Numbered from the stretch's first letter, positions 51,497-63,660 are shown. The stretch is 64,000 bases of DNA from Prorocentrum cordatum (GCA_963575745.1 CAUYUJ010001414.1:478270-542269); one strand, 5' to 3'. Program-made: numbers and translations. Notes: generated by a model from the letters alone, not told the origin.

Positions 51497-51690
51497 GCCG
51501 CCGTCGGCGTCGTCGTGGTCGTCGTCGTCGCCGTCGTGGTCGGTCGTGGTCGACGTCGTCGTCGTGGTCGTCGTCGGCGTCGTCGGCGTGTCGGCGTCTT
51601 GGTCGGCGTCGTGGTCGTCGTGGTCGTCGTTGTGGTCGTCGTCGCCGTCGCCGTCGTCGTCGCCGCCCTCGTCGGCGCCCTCCTCGCGCG
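51393..51690. repeat. CGT trinucleotide tract
   Basis: CGT/CGG triplets, the reverse complement class of the CGA tracts. Confidence 0.97.
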
Positions 51691-51757
51691 GGGCCCCCGC
51701 GAGCTCGGAGGCCCGCGCGGACTCCCTTTGAGAGATCGGCGCGGCACCTCCCCCTCG

Positions 51758-51985
51758 GGAGGGAAAAAAAAGCAGCGGCACAAGACAGCGTCGACACCCA
51801 GGGAGTTATGGGAAGATATGGGAAGTGGGGGGGAAGGCAAGAGTCCAGCAACTATGGGAACAGAAATTGGAATCCTGGGATGTGTGTGTATTTGTTTTTT
51901 TGTAGCTTCGACCGGAAGAGGTGCGCTCTCGACCCGCAGATCAAAAGTATGTGTATTTGTTTGCGTGTCCCTGGGCCCCTCACTC
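51758..51985 (+). mobile_element. MITE-like element, family C, with insert
   Basis: GGGAGGGAAAAAAAAGCAGC, TATGGGAAGATATGGGAAGT, GTGTGTATTTGTTTTTTTGT. About 45 foreign bases then separate a second GTATTTGTTTGCGTGTCCCT and GGGCCCCTCACT. Confidence 0.75.
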
Positions 51986-52272
51986 CCTCCTTTGGCGCAC
52001 GAAGCGCGCCAAGGGCGGTGCCAGAGGCATTGCCAGTGAGGGTTCCAGCGATGACCAAGAAGTCAGCGCAGATGTCCGAAGGTTATGTTTAGTTCGCTCT
52101 CTTCTTCTTCTTCTTCTTATTCTTCTTCTTCTTCTTCTTCTTCTTCTTCCAGCACATGCCCAATCGGCGTCCTCCGACCTCCGAGTCGACTTCGACCCCG
52201 TGCCGATGCAGGCCAGAAGACGCGCCTTCTGCACGACCCGACCTCCCGATTCGATGTTGAGTGGAGTTGCCT
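51986..52272. repeat. Family D arm fragment and CTT tract
   Basis: GCGCCAAGGGCGGTGCCAGA...CAGCGCAGATGTCCGAAGGT (52005-52086) looks like a family D right half. Next is (CTT)n at 52098-52150, then CGGCGTCCTCCGACCTCCGA. Confidence 0.6.
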
Positions 52273-52460
52273 CTCCCATCGGGAGGGAAAAAAACACACA
52301 GGCACAAGACATCGTCGTTACCCAGGAAGCTATGGTTAAGTCGGGCCTGTCCCCCTACAGGGGGATTTTCGACGAAAAATAAAACAAATACCCTAGAAAG
52401 AATTAAAACATAGTCTAAAAATAGTCAAGGGACTAGTTTTTGAGCATCTTTTGATCTTTT
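52273..52460 (+). mobile_element. Family C left fragment followed by family B left part
   Basis: GGGAGGGAAAAAAACACACA (52281) is the C left end. GTCGGGCCTGTCCCCCTACA (52340) then starts a B copy that continues to about 52460 without a right terminus. Confidence 0.8.
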
Positions 52461-52975
52461 GCACGCAGCCACCGGCAGGCCGCGCAACAAAAGGCCAGCC
52501 GTAGCCCAGTGCAGCGGCGTAAGACGAGAGCGGTCGAGTGCGCGGACGCTCGCGCGGCAGCTCCCCGCATGAGGCCGCGCGCAAACGCCCTCTTCTCCAC
52601 GCAGTGTGCCACGCTGGCCTCCTCCTCCTCCTCCTCCTCCTCCTCCTCCTCCTCCTCCTCCTCCTCCTCCTCCTATCCTCCTATCCTCCTATCCTATCCT
52701 CCTATCCTCCTATCCCATCCTCCTCCTCCTCCTCCTCATCCTCCTCCTCCTGATGGGCGGCGTGGCTCCCCCGAGAGGAGACTGTCCCGATCCCAGTGGT
52801 GGCGGCCCGCGTCAGCCGCGGCGTAAGGTCGCCATGCCATCGCGCGTAAGACCGACTGTTTGTCTCGTCGCCCAAAAAGAAGCACACGAGGTCATCAACG
52901 ACAGCCCGGACGCGTGGAGTCGCAAAACCTACATTGAATGATCCCAGTGGTGGCGGCAATCTTTGGGCTTCTGCT
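52461..52975 (+). repeat. CGCGTAAG/GTGCCACGC dispersed repeat interrupted by a CTC tract
   Basis: CTTCTCCACGCAGTGTGCCA (52590) and GGCGGCCCGCGTCAGCCGCG (52801) belong to the family at 18755 and 19290. They are separated by (CTC)n and CTATCCTC units (52617-52750). Confidence 0.75.
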
Positions 52976-53188
52976 CTGGACGCCCGAAATGGGCAATTCC
53001 GGAAAAATGGGTAGAATGCCCAACAACCAACGTTGTCCCAAGCCAACAGCGGCCGCTGTTGGGCAGGCGGCCTTCTGTCTCACATGTGCACGGGCCGCGG
53101 CGACACCGACAGCGAGTCCTGTGCAAAATGAGCAGGAAATGCTGTTGGGCATTGTGCCCATTCTTTCCGTGCCCATGTCGTTCGTGCC
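52976..53188. mobile_element. MITE-like element, family F
   Basis: GACGCCCGAAATGGGCAATT then CCGGAAAAATGGGTAGAATG on the left; GCATTGTGCCCATTCTTTCC then GTGCCCATGTCG on the right. About 80% similar to 50651-50859 by eye. Confidence 0.85.
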
Positions 53189-53429
53189 GATCTGCAGGTC
53201 GCCGAAGGATTCTGCCACCGGCACCAAAATCTGGGATCACCCTCCCCCGGCGGACAGTCCCCGGTTCTTCCACCGCCAGGAGGCGTCCAGGGAGCTCGAG
53301 GAGTGGCGGAGGATGTGGACAGTGGACCTCCGCCCGCCCGCTGGGGCGGGGGGCAGATGTCCACTGTCCACCGCCCAACGAGTCCTGAGGACACCACCCC
53401 GCGGCGGTGGACGTGGACATACTCTGTCA
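53189..53429. other. Unassigned, with a short hairpin
   Basis: GATGTGGACAGTGGACCTCC (53312) pairs with ATGTCCACTGTCCACCGCCC (53362). A plus-strand frame gives PADSPRFFHRQEASRELEEW upstream of the hairpin; not assigned. Confidence 0.45.
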
Positions 53430-53588
53430 GGAGGGAAAGAAACACACAGACACAATGAATCGTCGATTCCCCAGAAAATATGGGAAACTATGGGAAGTGG
53501 GGGGAAGACAGACACCCAGAACATATAGGAACATAGGGGGATTCTTTTTATATGTGTGTATTTACTTGTGTGTCCCAGGGCCCCTTCA
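53430..53588 (+). mobile_element. MITE-like element, family C
   Basis: GGGAAAGAAACACACAGACA, GATTCCCCAGAAAATATGGG, TTACTTGTGTGTCCCAGGGC. Confidence 0.88.
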
Positions 53589-53940
53589 CTCTGGCGGCGC
53601 AGCTTTGGTGATGGCGCCCCCCCTGCCGAGCCTCCAGCGCCGAGCCGTCTCGCGCCGCGGAGCGCGCAGGCGGCGGCGGTACGACCCGCAGGCGGCCGCG
53701 CCGCGGCCGCCTCTGCCGCGCGCGAGGGGCGTCTGCGCTGCTGCCGGATGGGATGTATGGAAGAAGTTGTGTGGTTGTCAGCCGTCTCGACCTCTCTTGA
53801 GCCATCTCGGAGCACATCCTCGTCCTGCACACGTCCTCCTCCTCCTCCTCCTCCTCCTCCTCCTCCTCCTCCTCCTCCTCCCCTCCCTCCTCCCCCTCCT
53901 CCCCCTCCTCCTCCTCCTCCCCCTCCCTCCTTGACGTGCA
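53589..53940. repeat. GC-rich DNA and CTC tract
   Basis: 53590-53830 is GC-rich with nothing recognised; (CTC)n runs from 53836 to 53932. Confidence 0.8.
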
Positions 53941-54431
53941 AGAGCAATGGCACGCGTGCCACGTGTTGGTGTTGGACTCCACAGGCGTCCCGGCGCTCTC
54001 GCCTCGGCGCCGGCTGCACTTCCCTTGAAATGGAGGCTCACGCTCGAGCGTTTCGGGCTAGCGCCCCAATCGGCCCCCCACCAGCAAGGCCCCCACGCGA
54101 TACCTCCTCGCATCTGGTCCGGAGAGACCCTGGCCAGAGAGGGCCCGAGCGTCAGGAAGAGCGCTCTCGGCTGAGACTTCCTCGCAACTTGGCACCACCC
54201 ACAGTGAGATCCTTCAGAGCAGTATTGCCGCTGCTTGTGGATGTCGGATCGGCCGTTTCTCTTGAGACGCCCTCGCGATTCAGCACCAGAAGGAGGTCCT
54301 TCAGAACCAGGTTGCTGCTACTCGCGGATGCCAGCACGGCCTGTTGCCCGAGACTGTCCTTCACAATTCAGCTCCACACGCGGGGTCTGTCAGCGCATTC
54401 TGACTGCTACTCGCGGATGCCAAAACTCGGG
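53941..54431 (+). repeat. Degenerate tandem repeat, about 85-bp unit
   Basis: From 54130 about four diverged units contain GAGAC(T/G)(T/C)CCTCGC, CCTTCAGA and ACTCGCGGATGCC motifs. They are relatives of the GAGACATCC family, and one further unit lies at 54595-54665. Confidence 0.6.
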
Positions 54432-54590
54432 GGGGAAAAAACCCACAGACACAATGAATCATCGATTCCGAGGAAAATGTGGAAAACATGGGAAGTGGGA
54501 GAGAAGGCGAAAACCCAGAAAATATGCGAAGATAGGGGGAATCCTGGGATTTGTGTGTATTTGTTTCTGCTTCCTTGGGCCTCTTGCAGA
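54432..54590 (+). mobile_element. MITE-like element, family C
   Basis: GGGAAAAAACCCACAGACAC, CGATTCCGAGGAAAATGTGG, ATTTGTGTGTATTTGTTTCT. Confidence 0.8.
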
Positions 54591-54960
54591 CCAGCCGTTT
54601 CGCTAGAGTTTTCTTCGCAAGTCATCAGCACAGGGGAATCCTTGAGGGCAGTCTTGCCGCTATCTGCGGAGGCCCCAGGAGGCCCCAGGACCCTCCTTGG
54701 ATATGTGATCGGGGAGCGTTTTTCGGCCCTCCCGCCCCCAGGAGGCCCCAGGAGGCATCTTCTGCATATGGCTCCGTGTTCGGGGAGCACTGTTCGGCCC
54801 CTCCGCTCCCAGGAGGCCCTCCCCGCTTCATGGAGGCCCCAAGAGGAAACCAGGAAACATGTCTCTGCCTTGGGTCTACGTGTTCGGGGAGCGCTTCTCG
54901 GTCCCCCGCAGGCTTCGCCCCCGCAGGCCTCGCCAGCTCACAGGCTTCGCCGCCCCTCTT
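54591..54960 (+). repeat. CCAGGAGGCCCCAGGA repeats
   Basis: About three units of 85-90 bases with TCGGGGAGCG(T/C)T, TCGGCCC and CCCAGGAGGCCC. Confidence 0.65.
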
Positions 54961-55230
54961 TCTCGGGGATCGCATTTTTTTGTGCTTCGCGTATGTTCCT
55001 ATAGATTGCCCTTCTCCTGGTGTTCGAATCCTTCTGTGCTTTACGCGTGCTTCCATCGATTGCCCCTCGACTGGGGCTCGAACCTTTTGCGTGTCTTATG
55101 GACGTTCTCAGAATATATTTCTCTCTCTCTCTCTAAATATGTCTCTCTCTCTTTCTCTCTCGTTCTCTCTCTCTCTCTCTCTCTATGGATTGTCCCTCTT
55201 CTGGGGTTCGAACCCTTCGTGTTTCGGATC
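54961..55230 (+). repeat. About 62-bp units with GTTCGAATCC-like motifs, plus a CT tract
   Basis: Units with TATGTTCCTATAGATTGCCC then TTCTCCTGGTGTTCGAATCC repeat three to four times (54980-55105 and 55185-55225). They are interrupted by (CT)n at 55118-55185. They are inverted relatives of 14085-14345. Confidence 0.7.
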
Positions 55231-55449
55231 CTCACCGCTCCGCGACGGCGCACTGCATTTGCATGCGTTGTGCGAGCTGGAAGTGGGAACGTGCCTCGGG
55301 AGAGGTGTTGGTTTGACATCATTGGGCGGAAGATCTGGGTGTGGGAAAGTTGGCCTCCACTTTTTGGTACAGGTTTCCCAGGAGGAGGTGGCATCATGAT
55401 GGTTGCATGTGGTATGTAGAAACATGGCGTGTGAGGGTGAATTGACTGT
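55231..55449. other. Unassigned sequence
   Basis: Nothing is recognised between the CT tract and the satellite. Confidence 0.4.
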
Positions 55450-58400
55450 TGTTGGTGTTGTTGGATATTCCGCTGATTATTGGGAATTCCACAGGGATCC
55501 CGTGATTGTACGGGTTTCACAGGGATCTCATGAGGGGTTGTAGGGATTCCACAGGGGGTCATGGTGGGGTCTGAAAGATTCCAACGGGATCCCATGAGGG
55601 TGTGTAGGGATTCCATACGGGTCTGCCAGGATACCATCGCATTCCCATGAGGGTCTGTAGGGATCCCCTTTGGACCCCACGGTAGGCATTCCAGAGGGAT
55701 CCCATGAGGGTCAGCAGGGACCCGCAATGATCCCATGAGGGTATGCAGGGATCCCATAGGGATCCGGGATCCCATGAGGGTTTGTAGGGCTTCCATAGGG
55801 ATTCCATGAGGGCCTGTAGGGATTGCACAGTGCTCCCATGATGGGGTCTGTAAGGATTTCACACAGATCCCACAAAGGGTTGCAGGGGTGCGATCGTGAC
55901 CCCTTGAAGGCTTTTAGGGGTTCCACATGGCCCCCATGATCGACAGCAGGGATTCCATAGGGATCCCATGGGGGTTTGTAGGGATTCCCACAGGGATCCC
56001 ATGAGGGCCTGTAGGGGTTCCATGGGGACCCTATGAGGGTCTGTAGGGGCCCCCATCGGGATCCAATGCGGGTCTGTACGAATTCCAAATTGATTCCATG
56101 AGGGCTTTGCAGGGGTGCCACAGGGAACCCATGCGGGGGCCGTCGGGATCCCATAGGGATCCCATGGGGGTCTGTATGGGGTTCCACAGGGACCCCGCGC
56201 GGGTCCGCAATGATCCCATAGGGATCCCACGAAGGCTTGCATGGACCCCATGAGGGCTTGCAGGGATCCCGTGAGGGCCTGTAGGGATTCCACACGGCTC
56301 CCATGAGGGTCTGTGTAGTTCCATAGGGACCCCATGGGCTCTGTAGGGATTCCAACCCCATGAAACATCTGAGGGATCCCAGGGGGATCACATTCGGGTT
56401 TGTGCGGCTGCCATACGGATCCCAGGAGGGCCTATAGGGATTCCACCGGGATCCCATGAGGGGCCTGCAGGGGTCCCATAGGGATCCCATGCGGGCCTGC
56501 ACGGGCTTCACACGGATCCCATGAGGGTTTGTAGGGATTTCACAGGGACCATATGAGGAGCTGGAGGGATCCCAAAGAGATCCCATGAGGGTTTGTGAGG
56601 ATTCCACACGGCTCCCATGAGAATTCATGGAGGTTTCCATCGGGATACCATCAAGGTCTGTATGGGGTTCCACAGGGATCCCATGTGGGTATTTAGGGGT
56701 GCCATGGGAATCATACGAAGGTTTGCAGGGATCCCACAGGGATCCCATGAGAATGTGTAAGGATGCGAAACGAACCCCGTACGGGTCCGTAGGGGGTCCA
56801 TAGGGTTCCCAAGAGGAGTTGTAGGGATCCCATAGGGATCACATACGGGGCCTGTGCGGATCCCATCGGGATCTCATGAGGGTATGTAGGACTTCACATG
56901 GCTTCCAGGAGGGGTTGCAAGGATCCCGCGCGGATCCCATAAAAAGGGGATTCGACTGGGATCCCACGAGCGTCTATCGGGAACACACAGGGATCCCATG
57001 GGGGGTGTAGGGATTCCAAGGGGAGCCAATGATGGCCTGTATGGATTCCATGGGGACCCCATGGGGTCGGTAAGGGTTTCACAGGGAGCCCATGAGGGTC
57101 TGCAGAGATTGCACAGGGATCCCATGAGGGGGCTGCTGGGAGTTCAGGGATCCCAAGATGGCTTGCATGGGTCCCATCGGGATCCCACGAGGGTCTGTAG
57201 GGATGCCATCGGGGTCCCATGCAGGCCTGTAGGGATTTCACGGAAACCCTGGAGGCATGCAGGGCTTCTATCGTGACGTCTTGAAGGTTTGATGGGTTTC
57301 CACCAGGACCCCATGAGCATCTGCAGGGATCCCATGGGGATCCCATGCGGGTTTAGGGGGGTTCCCATCGGGCTATGGGGGTCTGTAGGGATTCCACAGG
57401 GTTGCCATGATGATTGGTGGGGAACCCGTTGGGCACATTGGGGTCTGTGTAGGTCCCGTCGGGGATCCCACGAGGGTCTGCAGGGACTCCCCAGGGACCC
57501 CATGAGGGTCTGCCGGGCTTCCACAGGGATTACATGAGGGTCTGTGGGGACCCCCATAAGGATCCCCAGGGGGCCTGCAGGGATCCCATGGTGGTTTGTC
57601 GGGAGCCCACGTGACTTCCATGAGGGTGCGCAGGAGCCCCATCGGGATCCCACGGGGGTACGCAGGAATTCCACAGGGATCCCGTGAAAGGCCTTTAGGG
57701 GTTCCATCGGGTTCACATTGGGGCTTGTAGGGATCCCGCAGGGATCGTATGGGGATCTGTAAAGATATCACATGGCTTTCATGAGGGTCTGCAGGGGCCC
57801 CATAGGGCTCCCATGGGGGCCTGTGGGGATTCCATAGGGATCCCATGCGGGCCTGTGGGGGTCCCACAGGGGCCCCGCGCGGGCCCGCTGGGATCCCATA
57901 GGGATCTCATGAGGGCCTGCATGGACCCCACGAGGGCTTGCAGGGATTCCATAGGGACCCCGTGAGGGTCTGTGGGGGTTCCACAGGGCTCCCATGAGGG
58001 TCTGTGTGGATTGCATCAGGACCCCATGGGGGCCTGAAGGGATTCCAACCCCATGAGGGTCTGACGGTTCCCATCGGTATCCCATACGGGCCAGTAGGGA
58101 TTGCATACGGGTCCCATGGGGGCTATTGGATTCCATGGGAATCCCACGAGTGCTCTGTAGGGATCCCACAGGGATCCCATGATGGGGTCTGTAGGGAACC
58201 TATATGGATCCCATGAAGGTCTGGAAGGGGTTTCGCACGGATCCCATGACGGTTGTAGGGAATCTATCGTGACCCTTTGGGGGCTTGTTGGGGTTCCGCA
58301 CGGCCCCGTGAACGTCTGCAGGGATTCAGTAGGGATCCCATGAGGGCCTGTCAGGGTTTCCATCGGGAACCAATGAGAGCCTGCAGGAGTAGCATCGGGA

Positions 58401-61400
58401 TCCCACGATGGTCTGTAGAGTTTCCACAAGGATCCCATGAGGGTCTGTAGGGATCCCACACGGATCCTGTGAGGTTTTGTATGGGGTCCCATCGGGATCC
58501 CATGAGTATTTGTTGGGATTTAACGGGGTCCCGTGAGGGTCTTTTGGGATTCGATCGTGACTCTTGAAGGCATGCAGGGGGGTCACAGGGATTCCATGAG
58601 CGTTTGCAGGGTTTCCATAGGGATTTCATGGGGATCCCACGAGGCTTTGTAGGGGTCCCCATCAGGATCCAATGAGGGTCTGTAGGGGGGCCCATCAGGA
58701 CCCAATAAGGGTTTGTATGGATCCCACAGGTTTACCATGAGTGTTTTTTAGGAGTGCCACAGGGATCCCATGCGGGGTCGGGATCCCATCGGGATCCCAT
58801 GAGGGTCTATAGGGATCCCACAGGGATCCCCTAAGGGTCTGTATCGGGCTCCACAGGGATCCCGGGAGGGTCTGTAGGGATGCGGTAGAAATCGCATGAA
58901 GGTCTGCGGGATTCTCACCGAGATCCCATGAAGAGTTTGTAGGGATCCCAGGGGGATCTCATGAGGGTCTGCAGTGACACCAGAGGGATCCCATGAGGGC
59001 CTGTAGTGATTCCACATGGGCCCCATGAGGGTCTGCAGGGGTCCCATCGGGATCCCCCGAGGGGTTATACGGATCCCATCGGGGTCGCATGAAGGTTTGC
59101 AGGGCCCCCGCCGGAATCCTATGGGGAGCTTGCATGGGTTTCACATGGGGCCCCATGAGTGTCTGTAGGGATCCCATATGGATCGCATGAGGGTCCATGA
59201 GGACCCCACACGGATCCCATGAAGGTCTGTAGGGGGCCCTATCGGGATCTATCGCAGGGACCCTGCACAGGCCCCAGGAGGGTCTGTTTGGGTTCCACAG
59301 GAATCCCATGAGGGATCTGTAGGGATCCCATAGGGGTCCCATGAGGATATGTAGGGATCCCGTAGGGGTCCCATGAGGGTCCATGAGGACCCCACACGGA
59401 TCCCATGAAGGTCTGTAGGGGGCCCTATCGGGATCTATCGCAGGGACCCTGCACAGGCCCCAGGAGGGTCTGTTTGGGTTCCACAGGAATCCCATGAGGG
59501 ATCTGTAGGGATCCCATAGGGGTCCCATGAGGATATGTAGGGATCCCGTAGGGGTCCCATGAGGGTCCATGAGGACCCCACACGGATCCCATGAAGGTCT
59601 GTAGGGGGCCCTATCGGGATCTATCGCAGGGACCCTGCACAGGCCCCAGGAGGGTCTGTTTGGGTTCCACAGGAATCCCATGAGGGATCTGTAGGGATCC
59701 CATAGGGGTCCCATGAGGATATGTAGGGATCCCGTAGGGGTCCCATGAGGGTCTGTAGGATCCCACAGCGATTCCATGAGGGTCTGCACGACTGCGATGG
59801 GGATCCCATGAGGATCTGTAGGGATTCCGCAGGGGTCCCATCAGGGATTGTAGGGGTTTCACACGGATCCCATGAGGGGCCTGTAGGGAGTCCATAAGGA
59901 TCCCGTGTTGGTTTGTAGAGATCCCGTCGGCACCCCATGATGATCTGCAGTGGGTGTCATCGGGATCTCATTGTGTTTGGGGGATCCCATTTGGGCCCCA
60001 TGCGGGGTCGTAGGGGTTTCACGGGGATCCCATGAGGGTCTGTAGGGATTCCATTGGGGTCTCATGAGTGTATGTAGGGATTCCATCGGGATCGCATGAG
60101 GGTCGGCATGGGTTGAGGGTCCGTAAAAATTGCACAGGGACCCCATGAGGGTCTGTAGTGCTTCCACAGGCATCCCAGGAGGGATTGTAGAGATTCCAGA
60201 GAGATCCAGTCAGGGCTTGTAGAGACTCCACACACGGATCCAATCAGGGTCTGTATGGAGATTCCAGAGGAAACCCATGATGGTCTGTAGGGATACGTTG
60301 GGATCCCATGAGGGGAGGTAGGGATCCCACGGGGATCCCATGACGTCTTGTAGGTATCTCAAGGATCCCATGACGGTGTGAAGAGATCCCACAGGGTTCC
60401 CATGAGGGGTCCGTAGGGATTCCACAAGGATCCCATGAGGGTATGTAGGAATTCCACAGGGAACCCAGGAAGGATTGTAGGGATTCTTCACGGACCCACG
60501 AGGGTATGTTGGGATTCCATATTGATCCCATAAAGGTTTGTGTAGGGATTCTACAGAGTCCCATGAGGGTCTGTGCCGATCCCACACGGATCCCAAAGGG
60601 TTTGTAGGGATTCCAGATGGCTCCCAGATCCCATGCGGGACGGTAGGGGTTTCATTGGGATCCCATGAGGGTTTACGGGGATTCTACAGGGATCCCATCA
60701 GGGTGTGCGGGGATTCCATCTGGATCCCATGAGGGTCTGTAAGGATCCCATGGGGATCGCATGAGTGGTCTGTCGGGATTTCACATGGATCCCATGAGGG
60801 TCTACAGGGATCCAATTGGGGTCTCATGAGGGTCTGTACGGATTCCATCGGGATCCACGAGGGTCAGCAGGGATTTCACAGGAATCCCATGAGGGGTCTT
60901 CAGGGACTCGTCAGGAGTCCCATGAGGGTCTGTAAAGATTCCACCGGGATCCCAGGAGGGTCCGCGGGTAAGAGGGATCCCATTATGATCCCATGAGGGC
61001 CAGTACGGATACAACCGGAATCCCATGAGGGTCTGTAGGGCGTCCACCGGGATCTCATGAGGGCATGTAGAGATTCCAGACGGGCTGGGATTAAGGATCC
61101 CATGGGGGGTCTGTAAGGATTCCACAGGGATCACATGAGTGGTCTATAGGCTTTCCACATGGCTCACATGAGGGTCTGCAGGGAGTCCATGGGGGTCCCA
61201 TGAGGGTCTGTAGGTATTTATGCCACGCGGATCCCATGAGGGTCTACAGGTATTCCACAGGGAACCCATGCGTACTTGTAAGGATTATGCAAGGTCCCCA
61301 TGAGGGTCTGTAGGGAGTCACAATAATCCTTTTAGGGTCTCTAGAGATCCCACAGGGATCCCATGAGGGTCAGTAGGGATTCCACAGGGATCCCATGGGC

Positions 61401-62335
61401 TTTTAGGGTTTCCACAGGGATCCCATGAGGGTCTGCGGGGATGCCACAGGGATCCCATCAGGGTGTGTACGGATTCCATATGGAGCCCATGAGGGTGTTT
61501 AAGGATTTCATAGGGGTCGCATGAGTGGTTTGTCGGGATTTCACATGTCTCCCATGAGGGTCTACAGGGGTTTCATGAGGGGTCTCATGAGGGTATGTAG
61601 GGACTCCACCAGCATCCTATGAGGGCACGCAGGGATTTCACTGGAATCCCATGAGGGGTCTTCAGAGACCCCACAGGGGTCCCATGAAGGTATGCAGGGA
61701 GTCCACCGGGATCCCCGGAGGGTCCGCAGGGATTCGGATCCCATGACTGGTTGCCGGGTTTCCACACGTACCCCGGTAAGGATTCCATCGGGATCCCATG
61801 AGGGTGAGTAGGGGTTCCACAGGAATCCCATGAGGGTGTAGGAAGTCCACAAGGACCCCATGGGGGTCTGTAGAGATCCCATATGGGGCTAGGATTCAGG
61901 ATCCCATGGGAGGTTTGCAGGAATTTCACAGGGATCCCATGAGTGGTCTGTAGGGATGTCCCAGGGATCTCATGGGGGTCTGTAGGGATTCCAGATGGCT
62001 CCCATGAGGGTCTACAGGTATTCCACAGGGATCCCATGCGTGTTTGTAAGGATTGTGTAGGGATCCGATGAGGGTCCGTAGGGTTTCCACGATGATCCCA
62101 TGAGGGTCTGTAGAGATCCCATAGGGATCCCCTGAGGGCCTGAAGAGATTCCACAGGGATCCCATGGAGGTTTTAAGGGATTCCACAAATTCCATAAGAA
62201 TCTTAAGAGGGCCTGTAGGGTTTCCATAGGGGTCCCGTGATAGCCTGTAGAGATTCCACAGGGATCCCATGAGGGGTCTGGAGGGATCCCATAAGCATCA
62301 CATGAGGGTCTGTAGGGATTCCATACGGATCGCTT
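55450..62335. repeat. 32-bp satellite array, about 6.9 kb
   Basis: Roughly 210 degenerate units of consensus GGATCCCATGAGGGTCTGTA then GGGATTCCACAG, each 32 bases with substitutions and small indels. Each unit holds two GGGATxCCA half-motifs. Because 32 is not a multiple of three and the minus strand of the unit lacks stops, all three minus frames are open and read as a 32-residue repeat rich in Pro, Trp, Gly, Ser and Asp (for example PTDPHGIPVESLQTLMGSLW). No gene is inferred. Confidence 0.96.
59191..59748. repeat. 186-bp higher-order repeat, three copies
   Basis: Three essentially identical 186-base blocks (59191, 59377, 59563) stand inside the otherwise diverged 32-bp array. Each contains GGGCCCTATCGGGATCTATC and CCAGGAGGGTCTGTTTGGGT. 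Confidence 0.96.
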
Positions 62336-62701
62336 CGCCGGTGCCTTCTTGCATCATGGAGGGCGGTCTCGGTGGATGTGCGAAATAATGTGCGTTCAGT
62401 TTCCGTGTTGTTTGTTTGGTTTTTTGGCGTTGTTTTGCTGTTTTGTGTTTCGTTGTTCGGGGGGGGGAGGGGGACCTGGTACCTGGCAGCCGCGTTCGCC
62501 CTCTTTTGGAATCCGGCCAGCCCGGCCCCGTGGGACTGAGTACCCCACAGCCGGCTTCACCTTGTTGTTGTTGTTGCTGTTGTTGTTGGTGTTGTTGGTG
62601 GTGGTGGTAAGAAGTTCCGCCGCCTTTGAGAGGGCCTGTTCCTTCTCACTTCCCCCCAGGCTCGCCGGTGATTTTCTGCCTGAGTCGAAGAGGGAAAATT
62701 G
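62336..62701. other. T/G-rich unassigned sequence with GTT tract
   Basis: GTTTT-rich sequence, a run of G at 62460, and (TTG)n at 62564-62608. No gene recognised. Confidence 0.5.
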
Positions 62702-62861
62702 CATAAACATCACGTTCCGGAGCTCCTCGTAAATCTCTTGGATCGGCGCTTGGGCCCCCCTGGTAGCGCCTCGGGCGCCGCCACTGGCGAGCTTCACGCG
62801 CCAGGGAGGGGTGTTCAGCGCAGGTCCAAGACATCCGCCTGGACCTCCAACTTTATGTTAT
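62702..62861. mobile_element. MITE-like hairpin, family D
   Basis: CATAAACATCACGTTCCGGA on the left and CGCCTGGACCTCCAACTTTA then TGTTATG on the right. The loop is rich in GGCGCC. Confidence 0.7.
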
Positions 62862-63334
62862 GCCTTTTGTTCTTCCCCTGTCCACCCTATCCTCGGCATA
62901 GCCCTCCGGGAGAGCTTGCCGCCTCGAGGTCATGGGTTGGAGGATTTAGGTTGTTGAGCGCTTTTGGGGGGTCACATTGCCACGGCTGGACACAGCGCAA
63001 ACAATTGGCAAAGACGGACCAGGGAGGAGTTCAGGGAGCCTGTCACGAGAGGTTGCTGGCACGCAGAACCTAAACCTCCATGAGACCCGTACGTATCGGC
63101 AGGCTGGATGCACACATGACGTGCCCAGCCTGGGCGAGAGCTGGATGCCCAAGACTCCGACGATGCCATTCGAAGCAGCCCGGCGCTTCGCTCCACGAGA
63201 AAGGGCACCAGCGGAGGTAACGAAGAGGACCGCACAGAAGACCCACCCACCAGGGGGGCGGGGAGCCCCCGGACGCTGTTCGGTTTATTCGCTCGTGACG
63301 TTCCCTCACAGTCCAGGCCTCCCAGATGGGGTCG
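62862..63334. other. Unassigned sequence with a coding-like frame
   Basis: The plus-strand frame from 62977 reads NLNLHETRTYRQAGCTHDVP then SLGESWMPKTPTMPFEAARR with fairly balanced composition. No family or splice context is recognised. Confidence 0.3.
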
Positions 63335-63660
63335 GAGGAGGAGGAGGAGGTCGAGGAGGACGAGGAGGACGAGGAGGAGGAGGGTGAGGAGGAGAAGGAG
63401 AAGGAGGAGGAGGAGGAGGAGGAGGAGTAGTAGGAGGGCTAGATGGGGTCGGAGGATCGCGACGCATCGCCGATGCATCGCCGATGCATCGCCGATCCGG
63501 CTCGATATGGGGCCAATTTGTTTCACGTCGACGTCGCCGATGCATCGCCGACGTCGACGTTGCATCGCCGATGCATCACCGATGCATCGCCGATGCATCG
63601 CCGATGTATCGGCGATGCGGCGCAATCCTCCGGCCCCATCTGCTCCGACCCCATCTACGA
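63335..63660. repeat. GAG tract and GATGCATCGCCG minisatellite within inverted ends
   Basis: (GAG)n at 63335-63430. Then GGTCGGAGGATCGCGACGCA (63449) pairs with GCGGCGCAATCCTCCGGCCC (63618) around about fifteen 12-base GATGCATCGCCG units. Related to 27670-27785. Confidence 0.85.

Noticed and set aside
55711-56748. 345-codon minus-strand PTDPHGIPVESLQ-type protein and its many relatives
   Set aside because: Translation of the 32-bp satellite; the same motif appears in three frames and shifts with indels.
63465-63620. CRISPR-like regular spacing of GATGCATCGCCG
   Set aside because: The units are contiguous 12-mers without unique spacers, so this is a minisatellite in a eukaryotic genome.
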